Source: Salinibacterium sp.
Lineage (GTDB): Bacteria > Actinomycetota > Actinomycetes > Actinomycetales > Microbacteriaceae
Length of the DNA: 64,000 bases
Reading direction: 5' to 3'
Assembly: GCA_015234465.1 (NCBI GenBank)
Contig: JADGNA010000008.1
Coordinates: 930,001-994,000, forward strand
This document shows positions 49,001-59,159 of this stretch, one piece after another. Every line of letters begins with the position of its first letter. Within the stretch, counting starts at the first letter, position 1. The notes under the pieces are model-generated. The model saw only the letters and a program-made list of their open reading frames with translations. It did not search any database and was not told the DNA's origin. The position numbers and the translations under genes were made by a program.

Positions 49001-50443
49001 CTAGGTGAGGCGCTCGTGCTTCGGCAGCCGCACGAAGAGCAGCATGATGAGGCCGATCAGCAGCACGAGGCCGATGCCGAGCACACCATAGATGATGCCG
49101 CCGAACGCGGCCAGGAAGAGCGACCACGCGAGGGGTGAGAGGAAGCTCGCGACGCGACCCGTGGTGGCGTAGAGGCCGAAGATCTCGCCCTGCATGCCGG
49201 CGGGGGTCACGCGGGTGAGCAGTCCGCGGCTCGCCGCCTGGGCGGGCCCGACGAAGGCACACAGGATGAGGCCGCAGACCCAGAACACGATCGTGCCGAA
49301 GTCGCGGAGGGCGAAGACGGCGACGGTCATGAGCACGAGTCCGACGAGCGTTGCGATGATGAGGCGCTTCGGCCCGATCACGTCGTCGATGCGTCCCGCG
49401 AAGATGGTCGAGACCCCGGCGACCAGGTTGGCGGCGACGCCGAAGATCATGACCTCGATCGTGCTGAAGCCGAATCCCTGCGCGGCGAGGATCGCGCCGA
49501 AAGCGAACACGCCCGCGAGACCGTCGCGGTAGACGGCGGCGGAGAGCAGGAACCAGAACGTCGAGCGGTTGTGCTTGAAGAGCTTGCGGAGGTCCCTCGC
49601 GAGCACGACGTAGGCGCCGAAGAAGGAGGCTTTCTGGGCGTCCTCGTAGGCGGGGGATTCCGGCACGTTCCTGAACATGGGGATCGCGAAGAGGATCGTC
49701 CATACGGCGCACACGACCGCGACGAGCTTGAACGCGAGCGCCTGGTCGGTGCCGATGCCGAAGATGAGCGGGATGCAGAGCACGAGCGCGATGATGCCGC
49801 CGATGTAGCCGAGCCCCCAGCCGAGCCCCGAGATGCGGCCGACGTTTGCGGGCGTCGAGACCTCGGAGAGCATCGCGTTGTAGCTGACGCCGCCGATCTC
49901 GCTCACGACGGCGCCGATCGCGACGGCAAGCGCCCCGAACCAGAAGTACTTGGGGTCTGCCTCGACGAAGAAGAGGGAGAACTGGATGAGCGCGATCGCG
50001 ATCGTCGCCCCGATGAGCCACTTCTTCTTGTTACCGCGCGCATCCGCCTGCTGGCCCAGCACGGGGGCGAGCACGAGGATCAGGATTCCGGCGGCGAAGT
50101 TCGCCCAGCCCCACCATTCGGCGAGGTCGGTGAGGCCGCGGCAGTACTCCGTGCCCATGTTGTCGGCGAGGGCGCAGCTGAGCCAGCTGCCGTCGGCCTG
50201 CTGACCGGATGCCGCGACATCCGGTTCCAGGAACTGCCGCGAGGTCAGGTACAGCGAGACCCACACGAAGGTGAGGATGACCGTGTTGAAGGGCTGCATC
50301 GCCCAGTCCCACATGGCCCACGACCACACGACCTTCCTGGGCGCGGGCTCACCCCGAACGCCGCGGCCGATGGGGCCGAGTGCCTGGGTGTTGGCTGCGG
50401 TGGGTGGTGCTGGAACGGCATCCTTGCCCTGATCCGTGGTCAT
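49001..50443 (-). CDS. MFS transporter of the UMF1/Atg22-like group
   Basis: 480 aa with about twelve membrane segments. The opening SWAMWDWAMQPFNTVILTFV (about 42-61) is the hallmark of the UMF1 group, followed by an extended first external loop with two Cys (SWLSCALADNMGTEYCRGL). The vacuolar Atg22 relatives export amino acids; bacterial roles are not established. TAGCCT ends 6 nt before the ATG with no ribosome site, suggesting leaderless expression. A short 16-bp gap separates its stop from the esterase gene, so both may be cotranscribed. Confidence 0.86.
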   Translation of the reverse strand: MTTDQGKDAVPAPPTAANTQALGPIGRGVRGEPAPRKVVWSWAMWDWAMQPFNTVILTFVWVSLYLTSRQFLEPDVAASGQQADGSWLSCALADNMGTEYCRGLTDLAEWWGWANFAAGILILVLAPVLGQQADARGNKKKWLIGATIAIALIQFSLFFVEADPKYFWFGALAVAIGAVVSEIGGVSYNAMLSEVSTPANVGRISGLGWGLGYIGGIIALVLCIPLIFGIGTDQALAFKLVAVVCAVWTILFAIPMFRNVPESPAYEDAQKASFFGAYVVLARDLRKLFKHNRSTFWFLLSAAVYRDGLAGVFAFGAILAAQGFGFSTIEVMIFGVAANLVAGVSTIFAGRIDDVIGPKRLIIATLVGLVLMTVAVFALRDFGTIVFWVCGLILCAFVGPAQAASRGLLTRVTPAGMQGEIFGLYATTGRVASFLSPLAWSLFLAAFGGIIYGVLGIGLVLLIGLIMLLFVRLPKHERLT

Positions 50444-50509
50444 GCGATCAGGCTAATGGCGTTGGGTGAACTTTTGGTGCCTCCCATGCGGGGGCCGAAT
50501 GCCACGGAT

Positions 50510-50592
50510 CTTGAGCCGCATCGACTCAATATTGCGTTCTCCGACTTGACATGAGTCGGCTCAGGTCTAGAATTGAGCGTGCCCGACTCAAG
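50510..50592 (+). promoter_or_regulatory. dnaK promoter with HAIR (HspR) operators
   Basis: CTTGAGC-N7-ACTCAAT (50510-50530) and, on the minus strand, CTTGAGT-N7-GCTCAAT (50571-50592) match the HspR-associated inverted repeat CTTGAGT-N7-ACTCAAG. Between them is a good vegetative promoter: TTGACA (50546-50551), 16 bp, TAGAAT (50568-50573). The downstream operator overlaps the -10 box, so HspR binding should shut the promoter. A weaker ATGAGTCGGCTCA site lies in the spacer. Confidence 0.88.
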
Positions 50593-50641
50593 TTCGGGCC
50601 AAAGACTTTCGAACGACCAACGCACTAAAAGGAGAACACGC

Positions 50642-52498
<1,857 letters not shown>

Positions 52499-52500
52499 CC

Positions 52501-53088
52501 ATGACTGACAAGAACCACGACAAGGACCAGGGCGCAGACGTGCCCGAGCCCGATGTTGGTCGCGAGGACCTCGAGGAGGCCGCTGACGGCCTCCTCGAGG
52601 CCGAGGGCCCCGATGTCGAGACCTCACTCGACGACGCGGACCTCTCCTTCCTGGAGAAGAACGCGAACGACCTGGCGGCGGAGCGTCTCGCCGACCTGCA
52701 GCGACTGCAGGCCGAGTACGCGAACTACCGCAAGCGGGTCGATCGTGACCGTGAGGCCAACCGCCTGCAGGCGGCGCAGGACCTCGTGGCCTCGCTGCTC
52801 CCCGTGCTCGACGACCTCGACCTCGCAGAGTCGCACGGAGACCTGCAGGAGGGCGGCCCGTTCAGCCTCATCGCCCAGAAGCTCCGTGCGACCCTCGAGA
52901 AGACGGGCCTGGAGCGCCTCGGCGCGAAGGACGACGAGTTCGACCCCAACCTGCACGAGGCGATCGCGCAGATCCCCAATCCCGAGGTCACCGTCATGAC
53001 GGTGCTCGACGTGCACAAGGTCGGCTACCGCATGGGCGACCGCCTGCTTCGCGCGGCGCAGGTCGCCGTCGCGGTGCCGCAGGACTGA
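52501..53088 (+). CDS. grpE: Nucleotide exchange factor GrpE
   Basis: 195 aa. Acidic N-terminal 45 residues, a long coiled-coil helix (DLQRLQAEYANYRKRVDRDR, about 65-84), then the beta domain ending VTVMTVLDVHKVGYRMGDRL (about 161-180). Exchanges ADP for ATP on DnaK. Starts 2 bp after the dnaK stop. A palindromic element of family D separates it from dnaJ. Confidence 0.96.
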   Translation: MTDKNHDKDQGADVPEPDVGREDLEEAADGLLEAEGPDVETSLDDADLSFLEKNANDLAAERLADLQRLQAEYANYRKRVDRDREANRLQAAQDLVASLLPVLDDLDLAESHGDLQEGGPFSLIAQKLRATLEKTGLERLGAKDDEFDPNLHEAIAQIPNPEVTVMTVLDVHKVGYRMGDRLLRAAQVAVAVPQD

Positions 53089-53099
53089 CACCACCGCGC

Positions 53100-53156
53100 T
53101 GAGTGACGAGAACCTGCGTCATCCCGGAAACGGGTGGCGCAGGTTCTCGACACTCA
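53100..53156. repeat. Palindromic element D2 inside the heat-shock operon
   Basis: TGAGTGACGAGAACCTGCG (53100-53118) pairs with CGCAGGTTCTCGACACTCA (53138-53156) with one mismatch, and the inner part continues through TCATCCCG/CGGGTGG. It belongs to the same family as D1 (27267-27327), in reverse orientation. It lies in the 96-bp gap between grpE and dnaJ, so all readthrough mRNA must form it. Confidence 0.87.
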
Positions 53157-53184
53157 CCCGCCATGTACTTACGAAAGGAGTCTG

Positions 53185-54177
53185 ATGGCCAGTCAGGACT
53201 GGTTGGAGAAGGACTTCTACAAGGTGCTGGGCGTCTCCAAGGACGTCTCGGATGCCGAGCTGAAGAAGACCTATCGCAAGCTCGCGCGCCAGTACCACCC
53301 CGACTCCAACCCGGGGGATGCGAAGGCTGAGGCCCGCTTCAAGGAGATCAGCGAGGCCCACGCCGTGCTCGCCGACCCCGAGACGCGCCGTGAGTACGAC
53401 CAGGTGCGCGCGATGGGCATGGGTGCCCCGCGCTTCACGGCGGGCGGCCGCGGCCAGGCGGGCGGCTTCGAGGACATCTTCGGTGGCATGTTCGGCGGCG
53501 GAGCTCCCGGCGGGGCACCGGGCGGTGCCCGCGGCGGCTACCAGTCGGCAGATTTCAGCGACATCTTCGGCGGGATGTTCGGGGGTGGCGGCTTCAATGG
53601 CGGCGGCTTCCGTGGCGCCCAGTCGAAGGGGCGGGATGTCACCGCGACGACGACGCTCGACTTCGTCTCGGCCATCAACGGCGACACGGTGCGGCTGCAG
53701 GGCGTGGGCGGCAAGCCCATGACCGTGCGCATCCCTGCTGGCGTCAGCGACGGCCAGAAGATCCGGCTCAAAGGCAAGGGCGAGCCGAGCCTCGACGGCG
53801 GCCCGGCCGGCGACCTGACCCTCACCGTCACGGTCAAAAAGCATCCGGTGTTCACTCGCGACGGCAACAACCTGCGCGTCGACGTGCCCGTCACCTTCGT
53901 CGAGGCCGTGCAGGGCGCCACGATCGAGGTGCCAACCCTGGGCGGCGAGCCCGTCAAGCTGAAGGTGCCGCCGGGCACGCCGAGCGGCCGGGTGCTGCGG
54001 GTCAAGGGCCGCGGGGTGACGTCGGGTGGGGCATCCGGTGACCTGCTCGCGACCGTGCAGGTCGTGGTTCCCAGCCACCTGACCCCGGATGCCGCGAAGG
54101 CCGTCAAGGCGCTCGCGAAGGCCCTGCCCGACGAGAACCCCCGTGATGACCTGATCGCCAGGGCGCGAAAGGGATGA
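53185..54177 (+). CDS. dnaJ: DnaJ-family co-chaperone without zinc finger
   Basis: 330 aa from the ATG at 53185 (AAAGGAG site). J domain about 9-70 with HPD in ARQYHPDSNPGD; a Gly/Phe-rich region about 80-150 with repeated DIFGGMFGGG; then the two C-terminal beta domains (VRIPAGVSDGQKIRLKGKGE near 195). The CXXCXGXG zinc-binding repeats of classical DnaJ are absent, as in CbpA-type proteins. It stimulates DnaK ATPase and delivers substrates. Coupled to hspR by a 4-bp overlap. Confidence 0.93.
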   Translation: MASQDWLEKDFYKVLGVSKDVSDAELKKTYRKLARQYHPDSNPGDAKAEARFKEISEAHAVLADPETRREYDQVRAMGMGAPRFTAGGRGQAGGFEDIFGGMFGGGAPGGAPGGARGGYQSADFSDIFGGMFGGGGFNGGGFRGAQSKGRDVTATTTLDFVSAINGDTVRLQGVGGKPMTVRIPAGVSDGQKIRLKGKGEPSLDGGPAGDLTLTVTVKKHPVFTRDGNNLRVDVPVTFVEAVQGATIEVPTLGGEPVKLKVPPGTPSGRVLRVKGRGVTSGGASGDLLATVQVVVPSHLTPDAAKAVKALAKALPDENPRDDLIARARKG

Positions 54178-54602
54178 GCATGGATCCCGCCGCTCCCCTC
54201 TTCGCCATCGCCGTCGCGGCGGAGCTGGCGGGCATGCACCCGCAGACGCTGCGGCAGTACGACCGGCTTGGCCTCGTCAGCCCCAAGCGCACGAGCGGCA
54301 AGTCGCGCCGCTACTCGATGCGGGATGTCGTGCAGTTGCGCGAGATCGCGGCGCTCGGGGCCGAGGGCGTCAGCCTTGAGGGCATCCGTCGCATCATGTC
54401 GCTCGAGAACCGCGTCATGGAGCTCACGGAGCGGGTGCGTGAACTCGAGACGGCGCTCGCGGACGAGATGTTGAAGCAGTCCGGCCGGCGCGTGTTCGCG
54501 GCCGATGAGACCGGTGCCGTCGTCTCGCTGCGGGCGGGCGAACGCGTGCGCCGCGCCAACCAGGTCGTCGTGTGGCGGCCCCTCGAACGCGGCCAGTCAT
54601 GA
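54174..54602 (+). CDS. hspR: Heat-shock repressor HspR (MerR family)
   Basis: 142 aa. MerR HTH: AAELAGMHPQTLRQYDRLGL (about 14-33), SGKSRRYSMRDVVQLREIAAL, GVSLEGIRRIMSLE, then a coiled-coil segment (MELTERVRELETALADEML) and a C-terminal tail. Binds the HAIR sites in front of dnaK, with DnaK as co-repressor, so the operon is switched on when DnaK is titrated by unfolded protein. The operator sites are in this window. Confidence 0.95.
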   Translation: MSMDPAAPLFAIAVAAELAGMHPQTLRQYDRLGLVSPKRTSGKSRRYSMRDVVQLREIAALGAEGVSLEGIRRIMSLENRVMELTERVRELETALADEMLKQSGRRVFAADETGAVVSLRAGERVRRANQVVVWRPLERGQS

Positions 54603-55768
54603 CCGGGTTCGCCTTCGAGCGGCTGCGCCGTCGGCCAGACCTCGAGGCGCCCAACCTGTTCGCGTTCGATGCCAGCGACCGGCTGATCCTCGACGAGGCG
54701 GCCTCCGACATCGCCGCGCATCCTGATGCTGTCGTCGCGATCGGCGACCGGTACGGGGCCCTGACGCTCGGTGCCGCGGCGCTGCACGGTGCCACGGGCA
54801 TCCGCTCGCACCAGGACGCCCTGACCGGCGAACGCGCCCTCGACGCGAACGCCCACGAGCTGGCACTCGACGGATGCTTCGCGCACCACGAACTTGACGC
54901 TGGACTGTTCCGCGGCGCCCACACGGTGCTCATGCAGCTCCCCAAGAGCCTTGACCAGCTCGATGAGGTCGCGGGGCTGATCGCCGCCCACGCCGACCCG
55001 GCCGTCGTCGTCTACGCGGGCGGACGCATCAAGCACCTCACCCCCGCCATGAACGAGGTGCTCGGGCGGCACTTCGGTTCCGTGAGCGCGACGCTCGCGC
55101 GGCAGAAGTCGCGCGTGCTCGTGGCCCGCGCGCCCCACGCCGGCGAGGGCGAGTGGCCGAAGCGTGAGTTCCACGCCGAGCTCGACCTGTGGGTGTGCGC
55201 GCACGGAGGCGCCTTCGCGGGCACGCGGCTCGACATCGGCACGCGCTTCCTGCTGCAGTTCCTCGAGCAGGTGAAGGCGGATGCGCGCACGGCGATCGAC
55301 CTCGGCTGTGGCACGGGCATCCTTGCGGCGGCGCTCAAGCGCTCGCGGCCCGAGCTTGAGGTGCTCGCCACCGACCAGTCGGCGGCGGCCGTGGCATCCG
55401 CTCGCGCGACCATGGCGGCCAACGAGCTCGACGTCACGGTGATGCGAGACGTGGGGCTTGGGTCGAGGCCGGATGCCTCAGCCGACGTTGTGCTGCTGAA
55501 CCCGCCATTTCACGCGGGGTCGACCGTGCACTCGGGGCTTGCCCAGGCGCTCTTCGCTGACGCGGCGCGGGTGCTGCGCCCCGGCGGGGAACTGTGGACC
55601 GTCTTCAACTCGCACCTCGGCTACCGGCCGGCGCTGCAGCGCACGGTCGGCCCGACGCGGGTTGTCGGTCAGAGCCCGAAGTTCACCGTGACGGTGTCGA
55701 CGGCTGGCCTTCACCACGACCTCGCGAAACGTGATGTACGTTCAATGTCAAGCGCGACAGGAGACTGA
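54599..55768 (+). CDS. RsmC/RlmG-like rRNA guanine-N2 methyltransferase
   Basis: 389 aa. The N-terminal half is a degenerate methyltransferase-like domain; the C-terminal half has the SAM-binding motif AIDLGCGTGILAAALKR (about 237-253) and the N-methyltransferase motif VVLLNPPFHAG (about 298-308). This two-domain design is that of RsmC and RlmG, which methylate a guanine in 16S or 23S rRNA; which one cannot be told. It overlaps hspR by 4 bp (ATGA), thus it may be expressed from the heat-shock operon. Confidence 0.86.
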   Translation: MTGFAFERLRRRPDLEAPNLFAFDASDRLILDEAASDIAAHPDAVVAIGDRYGALTLGAAALHGATGIRSHQDALTGERALDANAHELALDGCFAHHELDAGLFRGAHTVLMQLPKSLDQLDEVAGLIAAHADPAVVVYAGGRIKHLTPAMNEVLGRHFGSVSATLARQKSRVLVARAPHAGEGEWPKREFHAELDLWVCAHGGAFAGTRLDIGTRFLLQFLEQVKADARTAIDLGCGTGILAAALKRSRPELEVLATDQSAAAVASARATMAANELDVTVMRDVGLGSRPDASADVVLLNPPFHAGSTVHSGLAQALFADAARVLRPGGELWTVFNSHLGYRPALQRTVGPTRVVGQSPKFTVTVSTAGLHHDLAKRDVRSMSSATGD

Positions 55769-55772
55769 GATC

Positions 55773-56672
55773 TTGACCGAAGAGCATGGCGAGTCACTGT
55801 CGACTGCCGCCACAAGGGCTCCCTCCCGGCTCAGCTCGCAGCGACTGCTCGTGACGATGCTTGCGGACTACAACTTCGCCCTTGCGGGTGCCGTGCCATC
55901 AGCCGCCATCGTCGAACTCCTGGGCGAGTTCGGCATCAGCTCGGCCGGCGCTCGCGTCGCGCTCAGCCGCGTGGCCAAGTCAGGGATGCTCGTGCAGTCG
56001 CGTTCGGGTCGCAAGACGGCCTACTCGCTCAGCGAGCACGGGCACGAGGCGCGCGAGAAGCGGCTCAAGGGCTACCTCGATTTCGGCGCCGTCGACCGCG
56101 AGTGGGATGGCCGCTGGACCATCGTCGTGTTCTCGATCCCCGAGGAAGACAAGGGCTTGCGCCCGCGGTTCCGACGAGAGCTGGAGCGCCTTCGCTTCGC
56201 CCCACTCACCGACGCCGTGTGGCTGCAGCCCAACGACTGCGGCCGCGAGATCGCCAGCGCCGGCGCAGAGGTGGGAGTCGGGTTGGCCGTGGTGCGTGCC
56301 GAGTTCCAGCACACCGAGTACTCGAGGCTCTCGCCCGTCGATGCGTTCGACCTGCCTGCGGTCAGGGCTCGCTATGAGGAGTACCTCGACGAGTTCGGCC
56401 CCTGGGTCGAGCGGATGAGGGCGGGACAGATCGCGCCGAACCATGCGCTCGTGCTGCGCACCAACGTGCTGGCGTCGTGGAGTGAGATCGCCCGGACGGA
56501 TCCAGACCTTCCCGCAGAGCTGCTCCCGGAGGATTGGCCCCGCACCCGCACCCGTGAGCTGTTCTTCGAGCTCTGGGAGGGGCTGGGGCAGATCGCGCTG
56601 CATCGCCTTCGTGAGATCGTCGGCCGACACGACAACGGTGCGGCCCAGCGCTTGAGCGTGCGCATCCGCTGA
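55773..56672 (+). CDS. PaaX-family transcriptional regulator
   Basis: 299 aa from the TTG at 55773 (an AGGAG lies 9 nt upstream); an ATG at 55731 would add 14 residues and overlap the upstream gene. N-terminal PaaX winged HTH (SSQRLLVTMLADYNFALAGA, then ISSAGARVALSRVAKSGMLV), central PaaX domain (WTIVVFSIPEEDKGLRPRFR) and C-terminal region (LRTNVLASWSEIARTDP, LPEDWPRTR). PaaX repressors bind aryl-CoA esters in the phenylacetate pathway; no paa genes are in the window, so it may serve the neighbouring MmgE/ABC cluster. Confidence 0.87.
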   Translation: MTEEHGESLSTAATRAPSRLSSQRLLVTMLADYNFALAGAVPSAAIVELLGEFGISSAGARVALSRVAKSGMLVQSRSGRKTAYSLSEHGHEAREKRLKGYLDFGAVDREWDGRWTIVVFSIPEEDKGLRPRFRRELERLRFAPLTDAVWLQPNDCGREIASAGAEVGVGLAVVRAEFQHTEYSRLSPVDAFDLPAVRARYEEYLDEFGPWVERMRAGQIAPNHALVLRTNVLASWSEIARTDPDLPAELLPEDWPRTRTRELFFELWEGLGQIALHRLREIVGRHDNGAAQRLSVRIR

Positions 56673-56676
56673 CGCT

Positions 56677-58059
56677 TCACGGGGTGAGGATGCTGGGGAG
56701 CTCCTCGCGCAGGTTCTCGGCGTCGGCGATCGACAGGATGCGGTCTGCCAGTGCGCCCGCGCGCTCCGCGCCAGGTGCAGTGATCGAACGGGTGACGCAC
56801 TCGACGAACTTCTCGCGAAGCCCGGCCATCCCGAGGGGGGAGGTGGGGTTGCCGCGCGGCGTGGGTATGTCCTTGTGGAGGCGACGCCCGTCTCGAAGGA
56901 TCACGGTGATCTCCCCGTGCGTCATCGATTCGTCACGTGCCTTCGCCGGGTCGGGAACGAAGTCGATGCGGTCAGCGAGTGCCAGCACCTCGGGGTCCGA
57001 CAGCGCCGCGGGCGTGTAGGAGTCGAAGGTGACATCGCCGTGCACGAGTGCGCTCGCCACGGTGAAGGGCAGGCTGAACTTGGCGTCGATCGCCTCAGAG
57101 GGCCGTCGTTTCGAGTCGATGGGCTCGGCAAGCATGATGTTGACGGGCGCGCCGAGGAGCTCCACCCGGTCGATGTCGAGGAGGGGCGCCTGCTCGCGCA
57201 GGTCGAGCGCGCCTTCGACGAAGGAATGGGTTCCGCGGCAGCTGGGCCAGGGCTTGAAGCTGACCTGGGTGCCCCAGAAGCTGCTCCCCAACCCGCGCAG
57301 CAATGCTTCGCGCTCATACTCCCCGCCGGCGAAGGTGGCGAAGAAGCCCTTCTTGCCCTCAAGCGGGGCGTCGAATCCGGTGATGCCTCGCTCCGCCAGT
57401 TCGACGGACCGCACTGCGACGTGAGAGGCGAAGCCGTCGCGCACGGCGCGGACAACGGAATGCGGGCTGTGCTTCACCTCGCCGCTGGCCGTGCTCTGCG
57501 AGATGGCGAGTGAGAGCGCGTCGAGGGTCTGCGCGGCGCTGAGCCCCAGCAGGTTGGAAGCGCCGACCGTCGCCCCCAATGCGCCGAGGATGGGCGGCGG
57601 GTACCAGCCGCGGTCGCCGATGGCGGTGCCCGCGGCCTGGGCGAGGCGCCCCGACACGTCGCACGCGATCGCCATGGCGCAGATCAGTCGTTCGCCCGAG
57701 ATTCCGCGCTGCTCGGCCACCGCGAGCAGGGCAGGGATCGACTGGGCGTTGGGATGGATCGGAAGGTTGTCGATCGAGTCCTCGAAGTCGAGAGCGTGGG
57801 AGAGGGCACCGTTCGCAAACGCGGCTGATGCAGCGGGCACTCGCTTCCCGGTCCCGAACACCGTGGCGTCCTGCCTGCCTCCCTCGTCGAGCACCAGCTC
57901 AGTGAAGCGGCGGGGCCCGCCGGGTTCCGATGTCGCTGCGAGGGACACACCGAGGCCGTCCAGCAGCGAGAGAGTGGATGCCCGGCGCACATCGGGTTGC
58001 AGGTCAGCGTAGGTGAGTGCCGAGGTGATTCCCACGAGTTCGGCGGAGAGAGTGCTCAA
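56677..58059 (-). CDS. MmgE/PrpD-family protein
   Basis: 460 aa. MmgE/PrpD fold: DLQPDVRRASTLSLLDGLGV (about 19-38), FANGALSHALDFEDSIDNLP (about 81-100), GAVGASNLLGLSAAQTLDAL-like helices, and KPWPSCRGTHSFVEGALDL (about 265-283). Family members include 2-methylcitrate dehydratase and cis-aconitate decarboxylase, and many uncharacterised isomerases or decarboxylases. It is divergent from the peptide-type ABC operon and probably belongs to the same catabolic unit. The substrate is unknown. Confidence 0.87.
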   Translation of the reverse strand: MSTLSAELVGITSALTYADLQPDVRRASTLSLLDGLGVSLAATSEPGGPRRFTELVLDEGGRQDATVFGTGKRVPAASAAFANGALSHALDFEDSIDNLPIHPNAQSIPALLAVAEQRGISGERLICAMAIACDVSGRLAQAAGTAIGDRGWYPPPILGALGATVGASNLLGLSAAQTLDALSLAISQSTASGEVKHSPHSVVRAVRDGFASHVAVRSVELAERGITGFDAPLEGKKGFFATFAGGEYEREALLRGLGSSFWGTQVSFKPWPSCRGTHSFVEGALDLREQAPLLDIDRVELLGAPVNIMLAEPIDSKRRPSEAIDAKFSLPFTVASALVHGDVTFDSYTPAALSDPEVLALADRIDFVPDPAKARDESMTHGEITVILRDGRRLHKDIPTPRGNPTSPLGMAGLREKFVECVTRSITAPGAERAGALADRILSIADAENLREELPSILTP

Positions 58060-58112
58060 TGGTGCTCCTTAGGTAGCCCTGGACCGTGGTTGGATCGCGG
58101 GCGGATGGTCAA

Positions 58113-58153
58113 TGTATAACAGATTGACAAACGACAGCAATCGCTGGTGATAT
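58113..58153. promoter_or_regulatory. Divergent promoter region of the MmgE and ABC genes
   Basis: The 158-bp gap has one AT-rich core. Rightward: TTGACA (58124-58129), 18 bp, TGATAT (58148-58153). Leftward: TTGCTG, 16 bp, TATACA (TGTATA at 58113-58118 on the plus strand). The stretch ATTGACA-A-ACGA-CA-GCAATC (58123-58142) recurs with two extra bases at 63551-63572, upstream of the binding-protein gene. Confidence 0.62.
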
Positions 58154-58217
58154 GTAACTGCTCGTCTGGCGAGCGGGTCCTCAGAGCTGAGGGCAGGATG
58201 GCGCGGGAGGAGGCCGA

Positions 58218-59159
58218 GTGGTCCGGTTCGTGATGCGGCGTGCATTGTTCGCGGTACCCGTCATGCTGGTCGTCACCGTGCTCAGCTTCGTGCTGACGGC
58301 ATTCGTGCCCGGTGACGCGGCGCGCACCATCCTCGGACCCGATGCCACCGACGAGGAGTATGCGAGGCTCCGCAGCGAGATGCGGCTCGATGACCCTCTC
58401 GTGGTGCGCTACATCGTGTGGCTCGGTGCGCTGCTGCGCGGCGACCTCGGCCGATCGCTGCTCAACAACCAGCCTGTCGTGGATGCGCTCAACCAGCGAC
58501 TGCCCGTCACCCTCAGCCTCATCGTCGTCGCTGCGCTCGTCACGGCGATCATCGGCGTGGCCTTCGGCATCGCGAGCGCGGTCAAGGGAGGCGCCCTCGG
58601 CCGTGGGCTCGACATGCTGGCCTCCTTCGGCCAGGCGGTGCCGGACTACTGGTTGGCCCTGCTCCTCGTGATCGTCTTCGCCGTCAACCTCGGCCTCTTT
58701 CCCGCGACCGGATGGGTGCCGCCGGGTGAGTCGGTCAGTCGTTGGGCCGAGCGGCTCGTGCTTCCCGTCGTCGCGCTCGCCGCGGGAGGCATCACGGGGA
58801 TCGCCAAGCAGACGAGGGACTCGATGCTCTCGGTCCTCGCGAGCGAGTACATCCTGTCTCTCAGGGCGGTGGGTGTGCCGATGTCGAGCATCATCTTCAG
58901 GCACGCGTTGCGGAACGCCGCGATGCCCGTCCTGACGGTCATGGGCATGATCTTCGTCGGTGCTGTCGGCGGCACGGTGCTGATCGAGAGGGTCTTCGCC
59001 CTCCCCGGGCTTGGCGGCCTCGCGGTGTCGTCGACCCTGTACGGCGACATCCCGGTCGTCCAGGGCCTGGTGGTCTACTTCACCGCCATCGTGCTCGTCG
59101 TCAACCTGTTGGTCGACATCGCGTATGGCCTGCTGAACCCGAAGGTGAGAGTGAGATGA
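58218..59159 (+). CDS. Peptide/nickel-type ABC transporter permease (DppB-like)
   Basis: 313 aa. Six membrane helices in the BPD_transp_1 arrangement. N-terminal MVRFVMRRALFAVPVML and the EAA-type loop (LSLRAVGVPMSSIIFRHALR, about 213-232) are typical of DppB/OppB. First gene of an operon of four coupled genes; GTG start after GGAGGAGG. With the fused partner it forms the channel for a peptide-, glycoside- or other solute importer. Confidence 0.92.
   Translation: MVRFVMRRALFAVPVMLVVTVLSFVLTAFVPGDAARTILGPDATDEEYARLRSEMRLDDPLVVRYIVWLGALLRGDLGRSLLNNQPVVDALNQRLPVTLSLIVVAALVTAIIGVAFGIASAVKGGALGRGLDMLASFGQAVPDYWLALLLVIVFAVNLGLFPATGWVPPGESVSRWAERLVLPVVALAAGGITGIAKQTRDSMLSVLASEYILSLRAVGVPMSSIIFRHALRNAAMPVLTVMGMIFVGAVGGTVLIERVFALPGLGGLAVSSTLYGDIPVVQGLVVYFTAIVLVVNLLVDIAYGLLNPKVRVR

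Noticed and set aside
58742-59155. Longer N-terminus for the fused ABC protein
   Set aside because: This part of the frame overlaps the permease gene in another phase; the ATGA overlap at 59156 gives a normal DppC beginning.
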